A DNA stretch of 21,090 bases, from contig CAKQKI010000017.1 of the NCBI GenBank assembly GCA_934248055.1, forward strand, positions 1 through 21,090, written 5' to 3'. The stretch's first letter is position 1. The number at the start of each line of letters is the position of its first letter. A program made the translations under genes and the position numbers. Source of the stretch: an uncultured Clostridia bacterium (GTDB taxonomy: Bacteria; Bacillota; Clostridia; Christensenellales; Borkfalkiaceae). Of the stretch, positions 1-9,106 are shown in pieces. The notes beneath the pieces are model-generated. The model saw only the letters and a program-made list of their open reading frames with translations, was not told the DNA's origin and ran no database searches.

Positions 1-1008
1 GATGGCAAAAAGCACGGAATGCGTAACCTTTTGCTGGGAGTCGCGTTCGTAATCGTCGGCGTTGCCTGCTTTGTTTACGGCGGAATCAATCTCGAAAACG
101 GCGAGGCGGCGGGCGGCGCGCTTATCGCAGCGGCGTTTGTTTTCGTGATTGCGGCTATCTTTATGTTTGCGGGACTGAGAGTTCTGAAACCGCAGGAGGC
201 GTTGGTTTTAACGCTTTTCGGCAAATACATAGGCACGCTCAAAGGCGAAGGGTTTTACGCAATCAATCCGTTCTGTTCGGCGGTCAATCCCGCTTCGGAT
301 ACGAAACTCAATCAGAGCGGCGACGTTAAAACTCTCTCGTCGGCAAAGAGCGTGAACAGCGACGGCGTGACGGTGAACGTTGCGGCTATACCGAACAAAA
401 AAATATCGCTCAAAATAATGACGCTCAACAACAACCGTCAGAAGATAAACGACTGTCTCGGCAATCCCGTGGAAATCGGCATAGCCGTAACCTGGAAAGT
501 CGTGGACACGGCGAAAGCGGCGTTCTGCGTGGATAACTATAAGGAATATCTTTCCCTTCAGTGCGACAGCGCACTCAGAAACATCGTCAGAATTTACCCT
601 TACGACGTTGCGCCAAACGTGGACACCACGGGTGACGGGTTAGCGGACGAAGGGAGCCTGAGAGGTTCGAGCGAAGTCGTTGCGGAAAGAATCAAGAAGG
701 AAATACAGGCGAGAGTGGAGATCGCAGGACTTGAAATCATCGAAGCCCGCATAACTTACCTTGCTTACGCGCCCGAGATTGCGGCGGTGATGCTTCAGCG
801 TCAGCAGGCTTCGGCGGTTATCGACGCGAGAAAAATGATTGTCGACGGCGCTGTCGGTATGGTCGAAATGGCTCTCGAAAGGCTTAAAGAACACGGAACG
901 ATAAACCTTGACGAAGAGAGAAAAGCGGCTATGGTTTCCAACCTTCTGGTCGTTCTTTGCGGTAATCGCGACGCTCAGCCCATAGTAAATTCCGGAAGTC
1001 TTTATTGA
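1..1008 (+). CDS. SPFH (band 7/stomatin-like) domain membrane protein, 5' end probably outside the window
   Basis: This looks like a membrane-anchored SPFH-domain protein, a family that forms oligomeric membrane scaffolds; the substrate or partner is unknown. Counting from the ATG at 19, two hydrophobic helices span about residues 4-24 and 33-53. They are followed by the SPFH domain (about 57-270), with the family-typical entry VLKPQEALVLTLFGKYIGT and a helical region rich in charged residues and Ala. The C-terminus NSGSLY is familiar from SPFH proteins of Clostridia and gut Bacteroidota. The first visible ATG is at 19, but no ribosome binding site precedes it and the frame stays open to base 1 (D-G-K-K-H-G). 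I therefore think the true start lies upstream and the gene is partial here. The stop at 1006-1008 is one base before the next start, so the two genes are almost certainly co-transcribed. The family call is firm; the cellular role is not known. Confidence 0.85.
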   Translation, partial: DGKKHGMRNLLLGVAFVIVGVACFVYGGINLENGEAAGGALIAAAFVFVIAAIFMFAGLRVLKPQEALVLTLFGKYIGTLKGEGFYAINPFCSAVNPASDTKLNQSGDVKTLSSAKSVNSDGVTVNVAAIPNKKISLKIMTLNNNRQKINDCLGNPVEIGIAVTWKVVDTAKAAFCVDNYKEYLSLQCDSALRNIVRIYPYDVAPNVDTTGDGLADEGSLRGSSEVVAERIKKEIQARVEIAGLEIIEARITYLAYAPEIAAVMLQRQQASAVIDARKMIVDGAVGMVEMALERLKEHGTINLDEERKAAMVSNLLVVLCGNRDAQPIVNSGSLY

Positions 1009-1009
1009 G

Positions 1010-1210
1010 ATGAGCGACGGCAAGAAAAAACAGATTCCGCTCAGAATAAGCGCGGAATTGTTCGACGAACTCGCAAGGTGGGCGGAAAGCGACTTCAGAT
1101 CGGTGAACGGTCAGATAGAGTTTCTGCTCACGGAATGTGTGAAATCGCATAAAAAGAGCGGGAAATACGTCCCGGAAAAAGTTTCCGGAGCCGATGCCGG
1201 ACAAGAATAA
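1010..1210 (+). CDS. Arc-like ribbon-helix-helix small DNA-binding protein
   Basis: This 66-residue protein has the pattern of an Arc/MetJ-type ribbon-helix-helix domain. A short beta strand (KQIPLRIS, about residues 7-14) would insert into the DNA major groove as a dimer. Helix A is about 15-26 (ELFDELARWAES), and helix B about 31-46 contains the conserved turn SVNGQIEFLL. The tail is Lys- and Gly-rich and likely disordered. The start follows the SPFH stop by one base, so translation is probably coupled. No toxin gene lies beside it: upstream is the SPFH gene and downstream a terminator. It is therefore better read as a regulator or accessory protein of the SPFH operon than as an antitoxin. 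The pairing of an SPFH protein with an Arc-like protein recurs in related bacteria (recalled, not searched). The target DNA is unknown. Confidence 0.8.
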   Translation: MSDGKKKQIPLRISAELFDELARWAESDFRSVNGQIEFLLTECVKSHKKSGKYVPEKVSGADAGQE

Positions 1211-1287
1211 TACAAACCTTGCAAAAGCGCGGCAATTCACGCGTGGCTATAAAACTTTCCGACGGCGGTATGATTTAACGGGGTAAA

Positions 1288-2340
1288 TTAAAATGCCGAT
1301 TTTATGTAAAAAAGCGCATAAAATCGGCATTTATCGTTTTTTATTTTTGTCGGGAATTGTCGGGCTACGGAGTTAAGAGTGTAACATATATAGCCGAGTC
1401 CGTTATTAAGCGCGGTGTAACACTTTATCATTCTGTGGCGGTTTACGTCGGCGTCTTTGGCGTAATATCCTTCTATGGCCGCGCCTGAAAACGTTTCCGA
1501 AACCGAAGTCAGAAGTCTGTAACAATCTATCGGCGTTCCCGAAATTCCGCTTTCGACTTTATATTCCGACACGGTGTTTTTGGTTTTTGCCGAAACCCCG
1601 TAAGACATAGAAGTCAGTTTGCCCGTAATCACGTCAATCGTTTTAAACGATTGATTAAATCCGTCTTTAAGGTCGAACGCGCGCGCGAGAAGAGAAATAA
1701 CGTCGTTATCGATATACGCTCCCGTATCGTATTTTTTATACGTTCTCGATTTGTCTTCAACGCTTTTACCGCCTTTTACAAGGTCGGCGTTAAGGTCGCT
1801 CGTTAAAAGGTAAGTGACGGCCGCGTCTTTTTCGCCGTAGTTTATTTCGTATTTATACTTGAAAGAAATCGTTTTATACTCTTTGCCGGACGGCACGCAC
1901 AAAGTATTGCGGGTTGCTTCTCTTACTGACGAAACGGGCTTAAAGCCGTTCGTCAAATCTTTAAAAACGGTGACCGAAGTGGTTTTGTCTTCAAAAGAAA
2001 CGGGTTCTTTAAGTCCGCTGCCGCTATAAACGCCTTTAACGAACGTTTCGGTCGTGTAAGTGTAAGTATACCCGGAATTTGCGGTAAGAACGGTTTTATA
2101 GTAACTGCTTTCGTCTACCGTAAGCGACACTCCGCTTTTTTTAATTACCGAAGAATTAGAAAGGGTGGTTGTTTCGTAAGATATTTTATAATTCAGCGTT
2201 TCGGATAAATTCTGTTGAAATTTTCCCGTTTCGCCGGGGTCGTTCCAGTACGCGCCCTTAAACGAAAGAGTCGGGTTAGAGCAGGCTGTTAATCCTAAAA
2301 GTACCGCGATTGTAGCGGTTAAAGCAATCAATTTTTTCAT
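1288..2340 (-). CDS. Unrecognised secreted lipoprotein
   Basis: I do not recognise the family. The protein (350 residues) starts MKKLIALTATIAVLLGLTAC, a classic type II signal peptide with lipobox L-T-A-C. It would be cut before Cys20, lipidated and held on the outer face of the membrane. The mature part is rich in Ser, Thr, Tyr and Lys, with short alternating hydrophobic runs that suggest mostly beta structure, and has no enzyme motif I can name. There is no ribosome binding site before the ATG. A promoter with an extended -10 ends only 9 bases upstream, so the message may be nearly leaderless. The last 14-16 residues (from about residue 336) are encoded by a transcription terminator and end at its edge, so the natural C-terminus may be shorter. 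It is a single-gene unit, divergent from addB and convergent with the SPFH operon. Confidence 0.75.
   Translation of the reverse strand: MKKLIALTATIAVLLGLTACSNPTLSFKGAYWNDPGETGKFQQNLSETLNYKISYETTTLSNSSVIKKSGVSLTVDESSYYKTVLTANSGYTYTYTTETFVKGVYSGSGLKEPVSFEDKTTSVTVFKDLTNGFKPVSSVREATRNTLCVPSGKEYKTISFKYKYEINYGEKDAAVTYLLTSDLNADLVKGGKSVEDKSRTYKKYDTGAYIDNDVISLLARAFDLKDGFNQSFKTIDVITGKLTSMSYGVSAKTKNTVSEYKVESGISGTPIDCYRLLTSVSETFSGAAIEGYYAKDADVNRHRMIKCYTALNNGLGYICYTLNSVARQFPTKIKNDKCRFYALFYIKSAF
1291..1345. terminator. Perfect-stem terminator shared by convergent genes
   Basis: A perfect 16-base inverted repeat has arms at 1291-1306 (AAATGCCGATTTTATG) and 1317-1332, with a 10-base loop. On the plus strand it is followed by ATCGTTTTTTATTTTT, a good U-tract that ends the SPFH-RHH transcript. 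On the minus strand it is followed by a weaker T-rich run (TTTTAATTT), so it can also serve the convergent lipoprotein gene. The whole hairpin lies inside the last codons of that lipoprotein reading frame. Confidence 0.85.
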
Positions 2341-2349
2341 AATAATAAA

Positions 2350-2378
2350 ATTTTAGCACATTTTTATGAAAAAGTAAA
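2350..2378 (-). promoter_or_regulatory. Promoter of the lipoprotein gene (extended -10)
   Basis: Read on the minus strand: TTTACT (2373-2378), a 17-base spacer, then TAAAAT (2350-2355) preceded by TG one base away, which makes an extended -10. Only 9 bases separate the -10 from the ATG, and the predicted transcript start is about 3 bases before it. Confidence 0.6.
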
Positions 2379-2397
2379 CGCAATTAGGCGATATATA

Positions 2398-2406
2398 TGT
2401 TAAAAT
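2398..2406 (+). promoter_or_regulatory. Probable extended -10 of the addBA promoter
   Basis: TGTTAAAAT matches an extended -10 (TG, one base, TAAAAT at 2401-2406) and lies 39 bases before the addB ATG. No convincing -35 is seen at the right distance. The leader carries a strong ribosome binding site (AAGGAG, 2433-2438). AAAGG (2432-2436) could pair with CCTTT (2441-2445) just before the ATG, which would weakly mask this site. Confidence 0.45.
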
Positions 2407-2445
2407 AATATAAAGGAAACGAAATCGGGCAAAAGGAGAGCCTTT

Positions 2446-5400
2446 ATGAAAATAATTAAAGTAGCGGACGTTTGTTCGGTGGTCGATATTACCGCGAAAA
2501 TCGCCGCGAAATACGCCCGTAACGGCGGCAGAAACTGTATTATTTTTTCAGAAGACAAAATAACTCTTCAGATAGAACTCGAAGTTGCCGCAAAATCGGG
2601 CGGCGGCTTTTTCGGTGTGGACGTTACCACTTTCCGCCGCTACACTTCGCAGTTTTCGCGCGGGGTAAGCGTTTTGAGCAAAGAAAGCGCGGTTATGCTC
2701 GTGAGAAGAATAATTTCCGAAAACGAAGAAAATCTCGGCTGTTTTTCGGCGTCGGCGCGAAAGCCTAATTTCGCTCTTACCGTTTACGAGTTGATTTCTC
2801 AACTTAAAAGCGCGAAAGTAACGCCCGAAGACCTTGAAAAACTCGACGGCTCGGAAATAAGCGGCGCGCTTGCGGACAAGATAAAAAACATTGCTTTTGT
2901 TTTTAAAAAATACGACGAACTTCTCAAAGAAAAAGAACTGATCGACAGCAACGATTATCTTTCCCTTACCCCGAAGATAATAGAAAGCGATGAGTCGTTA
3001 AAAAACGCCGTCGTTATACTTTCGGGCTTTTCGTCGCTTACACGGCAGCGCGCGGACGTTTTTTCCGCGCTTGAAAAATCCGCAAAGGAAGTTTACGCCG
3101 TGGTTTTAGGAGTGGACGGAAGCGAAGTGTATACCGGAGAAACTCTTGAAAAACTCTGTAAAATAACCGCAAATACCGAAGTGTTTTCAAAATGCGGTCA
3201 GAGCGCGGAGTGCAGGGCGATAAGCAGATATTTATATAGTCCGTCGGTGTTCCGCCGCGATTTCGTTCCGCTTAAAACGGATAGAGTTAAGATTTACGAA
3301 TACTCTGCGCCCGACAGCGAAGTTGAATCGGTTGCGAAAGAAATAATAAATTTAACGCGCAATAAAAAGGTCAGATTTAACGAAATAGCCGTTGCGGCAG
3401 GGGATATAAACGTATACGCGCCCATTATAAAGCGCGTTTTCAAAAAGTGCAGAATTCCTTTTTTTGCCGACATTCAGCCGACTTTATCAGAGCATCCAGT
3501 TTACAGATTTATAAATTCATATTTCAAATTCGCGCGGCGCGGTTTTTCGGTGAACGATTTTCTCGATTTTACGTCGGGCGGGCTGTTCTGCGCCGACAAA
3601 GAACTTACCGATAAACTTTCCGATTACGTTTTAACTTACGCCTTTTCAAGAAGCCTTATAAAAAAAGAATTTACCAAAGAAAACGAAAATCTCGAAGAAT
3701 TCGAACGCCTTCGCGCGCTAGCTTTTAAAACGGGCGGTTACGTAAAACCGAAAGACACGGCATCCGGTTACGTTGCGGCGGTAAAGCGCGCTCTCGATGA
3801 AACGGGCTGCTTTGAAAATATGAAAATTCTCGGGGAAAGCCTTGTAAATTACGGCGAGTACGACGTTGCCGACTTTAACGAAAAAGCAGAAGAAAAACTC
3901 ATATCCGTTCTTGACGAAATCAATAGCGTTTTAGGAAACGTAGTAATGAGCGCGAAAGATTTTGCGGCGATATTTTCAAGCGGCGCGGAAGCGGCGAAGA
4001 TAGGCTCGATACCGCTTTTTTCAGACGCCGTTTACGTGGGGGAAATGAAAGACGTAAAAATAAGAAACGCAAAAAGGCTGTTCGCGATAGGATTGTCGGG
4101 CGACGTTCCCTTTACAAAAAGCGACGTTTCTCTGTTATCCGACGGAGATCTCGGAAAACTCGACGGCTTTAAAATAATAGTAGAGCCGAAAATAAAGGCG
4201 GTGAACGAAAGAGAAAAGGAAAACGTAGGAGTTGCGCTCATGTCTTTTACCGACGGGCTTTACGCGTCGTTTTCGGACACGACAGCGTCGGGCGGCGAAG
4301 GGTTAAGGTCGGAAATCATAAACTATCTCGTTAAAATTTTCGGAATTTCACCGATAAAAGAAAGCGAAGTTTTAACCGATACAAGCCTTGATTATTCGTC
4401 TTACGAATGCGCGCTCGAAAAGGTGGCAAGTCTTAAAAATTCCTACGAAAAGGGCGATATTTCGTCCCGCGAAGAGATAGCGTCGTTTTACGGGGCGTTA
4501 AAGGAATTCTCGTTAAGCGGAGATAAGGCTGCCGACTATATAAAAGAAGCGGCCGACGAATTATTGTCGCCCGAAAAAAAAGCGGAAAGAATTTACGGCG
4601 AACAGATGCTTAAAAACGGGGGGTACGTTTCCGCAACCACGCTCGAAAAGTATTTTTCCTGTCCGTACTCTAATTTTGCATTTAACGCTTTAAAACTGAA
4701 AGAAGACAAAACGGGTGAATTCCGAGTAACCGACACAGGAACTCTTCTTCACGCGCTTTTAGAAAAATACGCCGAAAAACTCGACGAAATAACGGGAAAA
4801 GAAGAATCGGATAAAATAGTGGAAGACGTTATGAACGAACTTTTAAGCGGCGAAGAATATTCCGCTTACGCCACAAGCCCGCAGTTTGCTTACGTGTTTA
4901 AAAACCTTATAAAAGAAGGCAAAAGAGTGTGCTACGCGGTGTATCGCTCGATAAAAGAATCGGGGTTTTCTCCCAAACTTTTCGAGGCTTCGTTCGGCGA
5001 CGGCGAAAAATTCGCGGCTATACCGTTAAAAACGAAATCGGGAGAATACAAAGTCCGCGGAAAAGTTGACAGAATAGACGGCTATAAAAACAGAATACGC
5101 GTAATCGACTATAAAACGGGAGCGATAAAACCGCAGGACGAATATTTTTATACGGGCAACAAATTGCAACTGTATCTTTATATGAACGCGTTCGTAAAAA
5201 ACGGCGTTACGCCTGCCGGCGCGTATTATTTCCCTGTACACGACGGTTTTGTGAAAGAAGGCGAAAAAGATTACGTAATGCGCGGCAAAACTTCTAAAAA
5301 CGCCGAAATTCTCAACGCTACCGATCCGAAAATCGCAACGGACAGCGGCGCGGAGTTTATTTCGGCTCGTCTTAAAAAGGACGGCGAGCCTTACGCTTAC

Positions 5401-5664
5401 AGCGAAGTTTTAAGCGACGAAGATATTAAAAAATACCTTGATTACGCCGTAAAAATATCCGAAAAAGGCGCCGAAGAAATCGCAAGCGGATTTATCGCGC
5501 CGACACCTTACGAAAACGCCTGCAAGTATTGCAAATACTCGGGAATGTGTAAACAGGGCGAAGAAAACGCGGCGGAAAGAAAGGTCAAAGGCGTTACGAG
5601 CGAAACGATAACCCGTGCCGTGAGCGGTGCGACCGACGATAAAAACGGCGGAGGCGATTTATGA
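2446..5664 (+). CDS. addB: AddB, nuclease subunit of the AddAB helicase-nuclease
   Basis: AddB is the partner of AddA in the enzyme that resects double-strand breaks and responds to Chi for RecA loading. The C-terminal PD-(D/E)XK nuclease is intact: H769 in GTLLHALLEKY, D875, the D888-Y-K890 motif in VIDYKTG, and Q908/Y910 in the following helix. An iron-sulfur cluster is indicated by C739 (YFSCPYS) and the late trio C1026, C1029 and C1035, in the family spacing C...C-x2-C-x5-C. The middle of the protein is the inactivated UvrD-like fold. The N-terminus, which in Bacillus AddB carries a Walker A loop of the type GRSGSGKT, here reads KVADVCSVVDITAKIA, with no P-loop. At 1072 residues it is shorter than the roughly 1160 of Bacillus. 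The start has a strong AAGGAG seven bases upstream. The stop overlaps the addA start (ATGA). Confidence 0.95.
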   Translation: MKIIKVADVCSVVDITAKIAAKYARNGGRNCIIFSEDKITLQIELEVAAKSGGGFFGVDVTTFRRYTSQFSRGVSVLSKESAVMLVRRIISENEENLGCFSASARKPNFALTVYELISQLKSAKVTPEDLEKLDGSEISGALADKIKNIAFVFKKYDELLKEKELIDSNDYLSLTPKIIESDESLKNAVVILSGFSSLTRQRADVFSALEKSAKEVYAVVLGVDGSEVYTGETLEKLCKITANTEVFSKCGQSAECRAISRYLYSPSVFRRDFVPLKTDRVKIYEYSAPDSEVESVAKEIINLTRNKKVRFNEIAVAAGDINVYAPIIKRVFKKCRIPFFADIQPTLSEHPVYRFINSYFKFARRGFSVNDFLDFTSGGLFCADKELTDKLSDYVLTYAFSRSLIKKEFTKENENLEEFERLRALAFKTGGYVKPKDTASGYVAAVKRALDETGCFENMKILGESLVNYGEYDVADFNEKAEEKLISVLDEINSVLGNVVMSAKDFAAIFSSGAEAAKIGSIPLFSDAVYVGEMKDVKIRNAKRLFAIGLSGDVPFTKSDVSLLSDGDLGKLDGFKIIVEPKIKAVNEREKENVGVALMSFTDGLYASFSDTTASGGEGLRSEIINYLVKIFGISPIKESEVLTDTSLDYSSYECALEKVASLKNSYEKGDISSREEIASFYGALKEFSLSGDKAADYIKEAADELLSPEKKAERIYGEQMLKNGGYVSATTLEKYFSCPYSNFAFNALKLKEDKTGEFRVTDTGTLLHALLEKYAEKLDEITGKEESDKIVEDVMNELLSGEEYSAYATSPQFAYVFKNLIKEGKRVCYAVYRSIKESGFSPKLFEASFGDGEKFAAIPLKTKSGEYKVRGKVDRIDGYKNRIRVIDYKTGAIKPQDEYFYTGNKLQLYLYMNAFVKNGVTPAGAYYFPVHDGFVKEGEKDYVMRGKTSKNAEILNATDPKIATDSGAEFISARLKKDGEPYAYSEVLSDEDIKKYLDYAVKISEKGAEEIASGFIAPTPYENACKYCKYSGMCKQGEENAAERKVKGVTSETITRAVSGATDDKNGGGDL

Positions 5665-8600
5665 AAAATTACGATAATCTTACTGCCGAACAGAAAAAAG
5701 CGGTGCTTTTTAAAAAAGGCAACGCGCTCGTTTCGGCTTCGGCGGGTTCGGGAAAAACGTTCGTCGTTATAGAAAGAATTATAAGGCTCGATACGGAAGA
5801 AAACGTAGGAATAGACAGGATACTTGCCGTTACTTTCACAAATCTTGCCGCGGCGGAAATGAAAGAAAAGTTAAAAACCGCGCTTACGAAAGAATATAAC
5901 GAAACGGGAGAAGCAAGGTTTAAAGCGGAACTTGACAAATTGCCGCTTGCGTCTATATCCACGCTGCACGCTTTCTGCTCGGATTTATTGAGAAAATACT
6001 TTTACGCGGCGGGAGTGGACGCGGCGTTCGAAGTGCTTGACGAAAAAAAGAGCGAAAAACTTAAAACCGAAGCTATGACTTCGTTATTTGAAAGTTTATA
6101 TGAAAGTAACGACAAAGATTTCTCCGCGTTGTTATCCGTTTTTTCGTCGAAGCGTTCGGATAAAAAATTAAGATCCGTTATAGAAGGAGTTTACAAATAC
6201 GCGGAATCCGAATCGGGGCTTGACGCGTTGATGGAAAAAAGCGTAAACTCTCACATGCGCGCCGCCGAAATTCTGAACGAAGAATTTTTGCCTTCGGTCA
6301 GAGAAACGGCGGAAAAATATTTTGAAATATTTAAAAAACTCGGAACGGCGACTCCCGACGAAGACAGGAAAAAATACTGCGAAAAACTTTGCGTTCTTAC
6401 GGAAGAAATGCAAAACTCGTCAGACTTATTCGAGTTTTCCGCCGCGTATACGGGGGTTGATCTGACGGTTCCGAGAAAAAAACCTTTTAACTCCGCGGTT
6501 GCGGAAGAGATTAAATCCGAAGCGACGGAATTTAAAAAATACTTGTCGGCGTTGTTTTCAACCTTTTCGGAAAGCCGCGAAGAAGCCGATAAAAAGGCAA
6601 AAGACAATATTTCTCTTATAAAATCGATTTTTTCGGTAGCAACTAAATTCGACGAAGAATATTCCCGACTCAAAGCGGAAGAAAACGGGGTTGATTTTAC
6701 CGACCTTCAACGCTTTGCGCTCAGGCTTTTGAAAAACGCGGAAATAAGAGAAGAAGTAAAGTCGAAGTTCGATTACGTTTTCGTGGACGAATATCAGGAC
6801 GTAAACGCCGAGCAGGAAGAACTGATAAATCTTTTAAGCGACGACAATGCGTTTTTAGTAGGCGACAGCAAGCAGAGTATTTACGCTTTCCGCGGTTGCG
6901 ATCCGAGATTTTTTATAGACAAGTATTCGAGATATCTGCGCGGAGAAGGCGGCTCGGCAATATCGCTCGACTGTAATTTCCGCAGCGCGCCGGAAATAAT
7001 TAAAACGGTAAATTCCGTTTTCAACGAAGTTTTCATAAAAAAATTCGGCGGGTTCGATTACGCGAGCAATCAGATGGTTTACGGCGGCGGTTATGAAAAT
7101 TTTGAAGGAAAAGCCTGTATTCATCTTATAAAAAGAGAAGAAAATCCCGAAGAAGAAACGAATAAAATTCCCGAAGGCGTTTATTCGGTGATAGATAATT
7201 ACGAGCGCGATTACCGCAAGCCTTACGGCGCGCAGGAAGTTCTTATAGTTAAACTCGTTGCGGGCATTTTAGGCACGGAATGGTACGACATAAAAGAAAA
7301 AGACGAAAGCGCGCGGCGTAAAAAAACGGGATTCGGAGATATTTGCATTCTTCTGCGTTCGAATTCGGGGTTTTCAGAGTCGCTTGCGTCCGCTCTCGGC
7401 GACGCGGGTATTCCCGTTACGGCGTGCGGCAAAAAAAGCGTTACGGTATATCCCGAAATAAAAGCGATGATAAACGCGGTGAACGCGATAACTTCGTTTG
7501 AAAGCGACGTGTCGGTAGCGTCGCTGATGCTTAATTTTTACGGCTTTGACGAAACCGAACTTTTAAAAATACGAAAAGCGAAAAACGGCGAATGTTCGTT
7601 TACCGAATGCGTTTACTCGGCGGCTCGAAGCGGCGGCGATTCGGGCAATAAAGTTGCCGCGTTTATAGAAAGGTTTAAGCGGATAAGGCTTATTTCCGAG
7701 TACGCGCCCGCAAGCGAAGTTCTGTATTATCTTATATCCGACACGGGTTTTGACGTCCGCCTGGCGGCAAGCGAGTTCGGCGCGAACAAACTTAAACGGG
7801 TAAAAAGATTTATAGCCGAAGCGGATACGATAGGCAAAAACGTTTCCGTAAGAGATTTTTCCGAATATCTGAAAGACGGTTCAAGCGATATAACTTTTTC
7901 GGAAGCCGCGGGCGACGATACGGTAAAAATTCTTACCGAACACGCTTCCAAAGGGCTTGAATTTCCCGTGGTGATAGTCGCCGATACGGGAAGGCGTTTT
8001 AATTCCGCAGACGTAAAAGGGGATATTTTAAAAGACAGAAAATACGGGATTATACCTAAAAACTTCGATTTATCCGAAATGACCGTTTCCGAAAACGCGT
8101 TAAGGGCGGCGGTAAAGCAAAAATACGGCAAAGAACGCGCGATAGAAGAAGCAAGGTTGTTTTACGTTGCTTTAACCCGCGCCAAATGCGCCCTTCATAT
8201 AGTAGGAAATTACGAAGATATTCCGAAAAAACATAATTACGACGATTTTTCGACCGCGATTTCGCAGAAAGGGTTCGTTGCGCAGTGCGACGCCGAAACG
8301 GTAGTTCATAACGAAAAAGACCTTGTTTTCGGGTTTGAAAACGAAGGGGAGCACGTTTACGGAAAGCGCGAAAGCAAAGAATTAACCGAAAAAATCAAAA
8401 AAAACCTTTCGTTCGTTTATCCTTACGAAAAAGATACCGTTATGCCTGTAAAAGTTTCGGTATCGAACGTTAACGCGGGCGAAGAAGAGTATTACAAAGT
8501 TACTTCGCTGTTTGGAAAGTCCGACGCGGAAACGGGTACTTTGTATCATAAATTTTTACAGAATTGCGATTTTAAAGAAGATCCTTTAAAAGAAAAGAAA

Positions 8601-9029
8601 AGGTTGCTGGCAGACGGCGTTTTGACTTATAACGAGTATTTAAAACTCGACGAAGATAAACTTATAAGCATTATGAAAATGGATATTTTCAAAGAAGTTA
8701 AAGACCTTAATCTTTTCAAGGAGCAAAAATTCTGCGTTTTTATTTCCCCTTCGGAACTCGGTTACGAAGGAGCGGACGGAAATATACTCGTTCAGGGTAT
8801 AGCCGACCTTATCGCCGAAAAGGAAAACGGAGAAATTATTCTTGCCGACTATAAGTTTTCTTCTCTTATAAACGAAGCCGATCTCGTATCGAAATATAAA
8901 AAGCAACTTTACCTTTATAAAACGGCGATTGAAAAAGTAATGAATAAAAAAGTAGTTAAAACCTGCCTTGTAAATATTCTGCAAATGAAAACCACGGAGA
9001 TAGATTTCGGCGGCGCGGAGCGGGAATAA
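5661..9029 (+). CDS. addA: AddA, ATP-dependent helicase/nuclease subunit
   Basis: AddA is the 3'-5' motor and second nuclease of the AddAB resection complex. All superfamily 1A helicase motifs are visible: Q11 (Q-motif), Walker A ASAGSGKT at 26-33, Walker B DEYQD at 376-380, motif III GDSKQSIYAFRG at 401-412, motif V HASKGLEFP at 761-769, and motif VI EEARLFYVALTRAK at 829-842 with its arginine finger. The C-terminal RecB-type nuclease has H963, D1049, D1063-Y-K1065 and Q1082...Y1086, so it should be active. It is about 100 residues shorter than Bacillus AddA (around 1230). The start overlaps the addB stop by four bases and has GGAGG in the end of addB as its ribosome binding site, so translation is coupled. 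Confidence 0.97.
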   Translation: MKNYDNLTAEQKKAVLFKKGNALVSASAGSGKTFVVIERIIRLDTEENVGIDRILAVTFTNLAAAEMKEKLKTALTKEYNETGEARFKAELDKLPLASISTLHAFCSDLLRKYFYAAGVDAAFEVLDEKKSEKLKTEAMTSLFESLYESNDKDFSALLSVFSSKRSDKKLRSVIEGVYKYAESESGLDALMEKSVNSHMRAAEILNEEFLPSVRETAEKYFEIFKKLGTATPDEDRKKYCEKLCVLTEEMQNSSDLFEFSAAYTGVDLTVPRKKPFNSAVAEEIKSEATEFKKYLSALFSTFSESREEADKKAKDNISLIKSIFSVATKFDEEYSRLKAEENGVDFTDLQRFALRLLKNAEIREEVKSKFDYVFVDEYQDVNAEQEELINLLSDDNAFLVGDSKQSIYAFRGCDPRFFIDKYSRYLRGEGGSAISLDCNFRSAPEIIKTVNSVFNEVFIKKFGGFDYASNQMVYGGGYENFEGKACIHLIKREENPEEETNKIPEGVYSVIDNYERDYRKPYGAQEVLIVKLVAGILGTEWYDIKEKDESARRKKTGFGDICILLRSNSGFSESLASALGDAGIPVTACGKKSVTVYPEIKAMINAVNAITSFESDVSVASLMLNFYGFDETELLKIRKAKNGECSFTECVYSAARSGGDSGNKVAAFIERFKRIRLISEYAPASEVLYYLISDTGFDVRLAASEFGANKLKRVKRFIAEADTIGKNVSVRDFSEYLKDGSSDITFSEAAGDDTVKILTEHASKGLEFPVVIVADTGRRFNSADVKGDILKDRKYGIIPKNFDLSEMTVSENALRAAVKQKYGKERAIEEARLFYVALTRAKCALHIVGNYEDIPKKHNYDDFSTAISQKGFVAQCDAETVVHNEKDLVFGFENEGEHVYGKRESKELTEKIKKNLSFVYPYEKDTVMPVKVSVSNVNAGEEEYYKVTSLFGKSDAETGTLYHKFLQNCDFKEDPLKEKKRLLADGVLTYNEYLKLDEDKLISIMKMDIFKEVKDLNLFKEQKFCVFISPSELGYEGADGNILVQGIADLIAEKENGEIILADYKFSSLINEADLVSKYKKQLYLYKTAIEKVMNKKVVKTCLVNILQMKTTEIDFGGAERE

Positions 9030-9079
9030 AATTAAAATTCATATTTTGCCTGACATACGAGTATAAATTTTAAATAAAG

Positions 9080-9106
9080 AATCCATAATCCGATTATGGA
9101 TTTTTT
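9080..9106 (+). terminator. Palindrome with T-tract after addA, overlapping the next start codon
   Basis: A palindrome with 11-base arms (9080-9090 and 9092-9102) around a single C is followed by a T-run at 9101-9106. It sits 51 bases after the addA stop and could end the addBA transcript, though the stem is AT-rich. The ATG of the next gene (9096-9098) lies inside the right arm. The left arm also contains CATAAT (9084-9089), a possible -10 six bases before that ATG. Whether it acts as terminator, promoter/operator or both cannot be settled from sequence. Confidence 0.5.

Noticed and set aside
1010..1210. Antitoxin of a toxin-antitoxin pair
   Set aside because: No toxin-like frame lies on either side; the partner is an SPFH protein.
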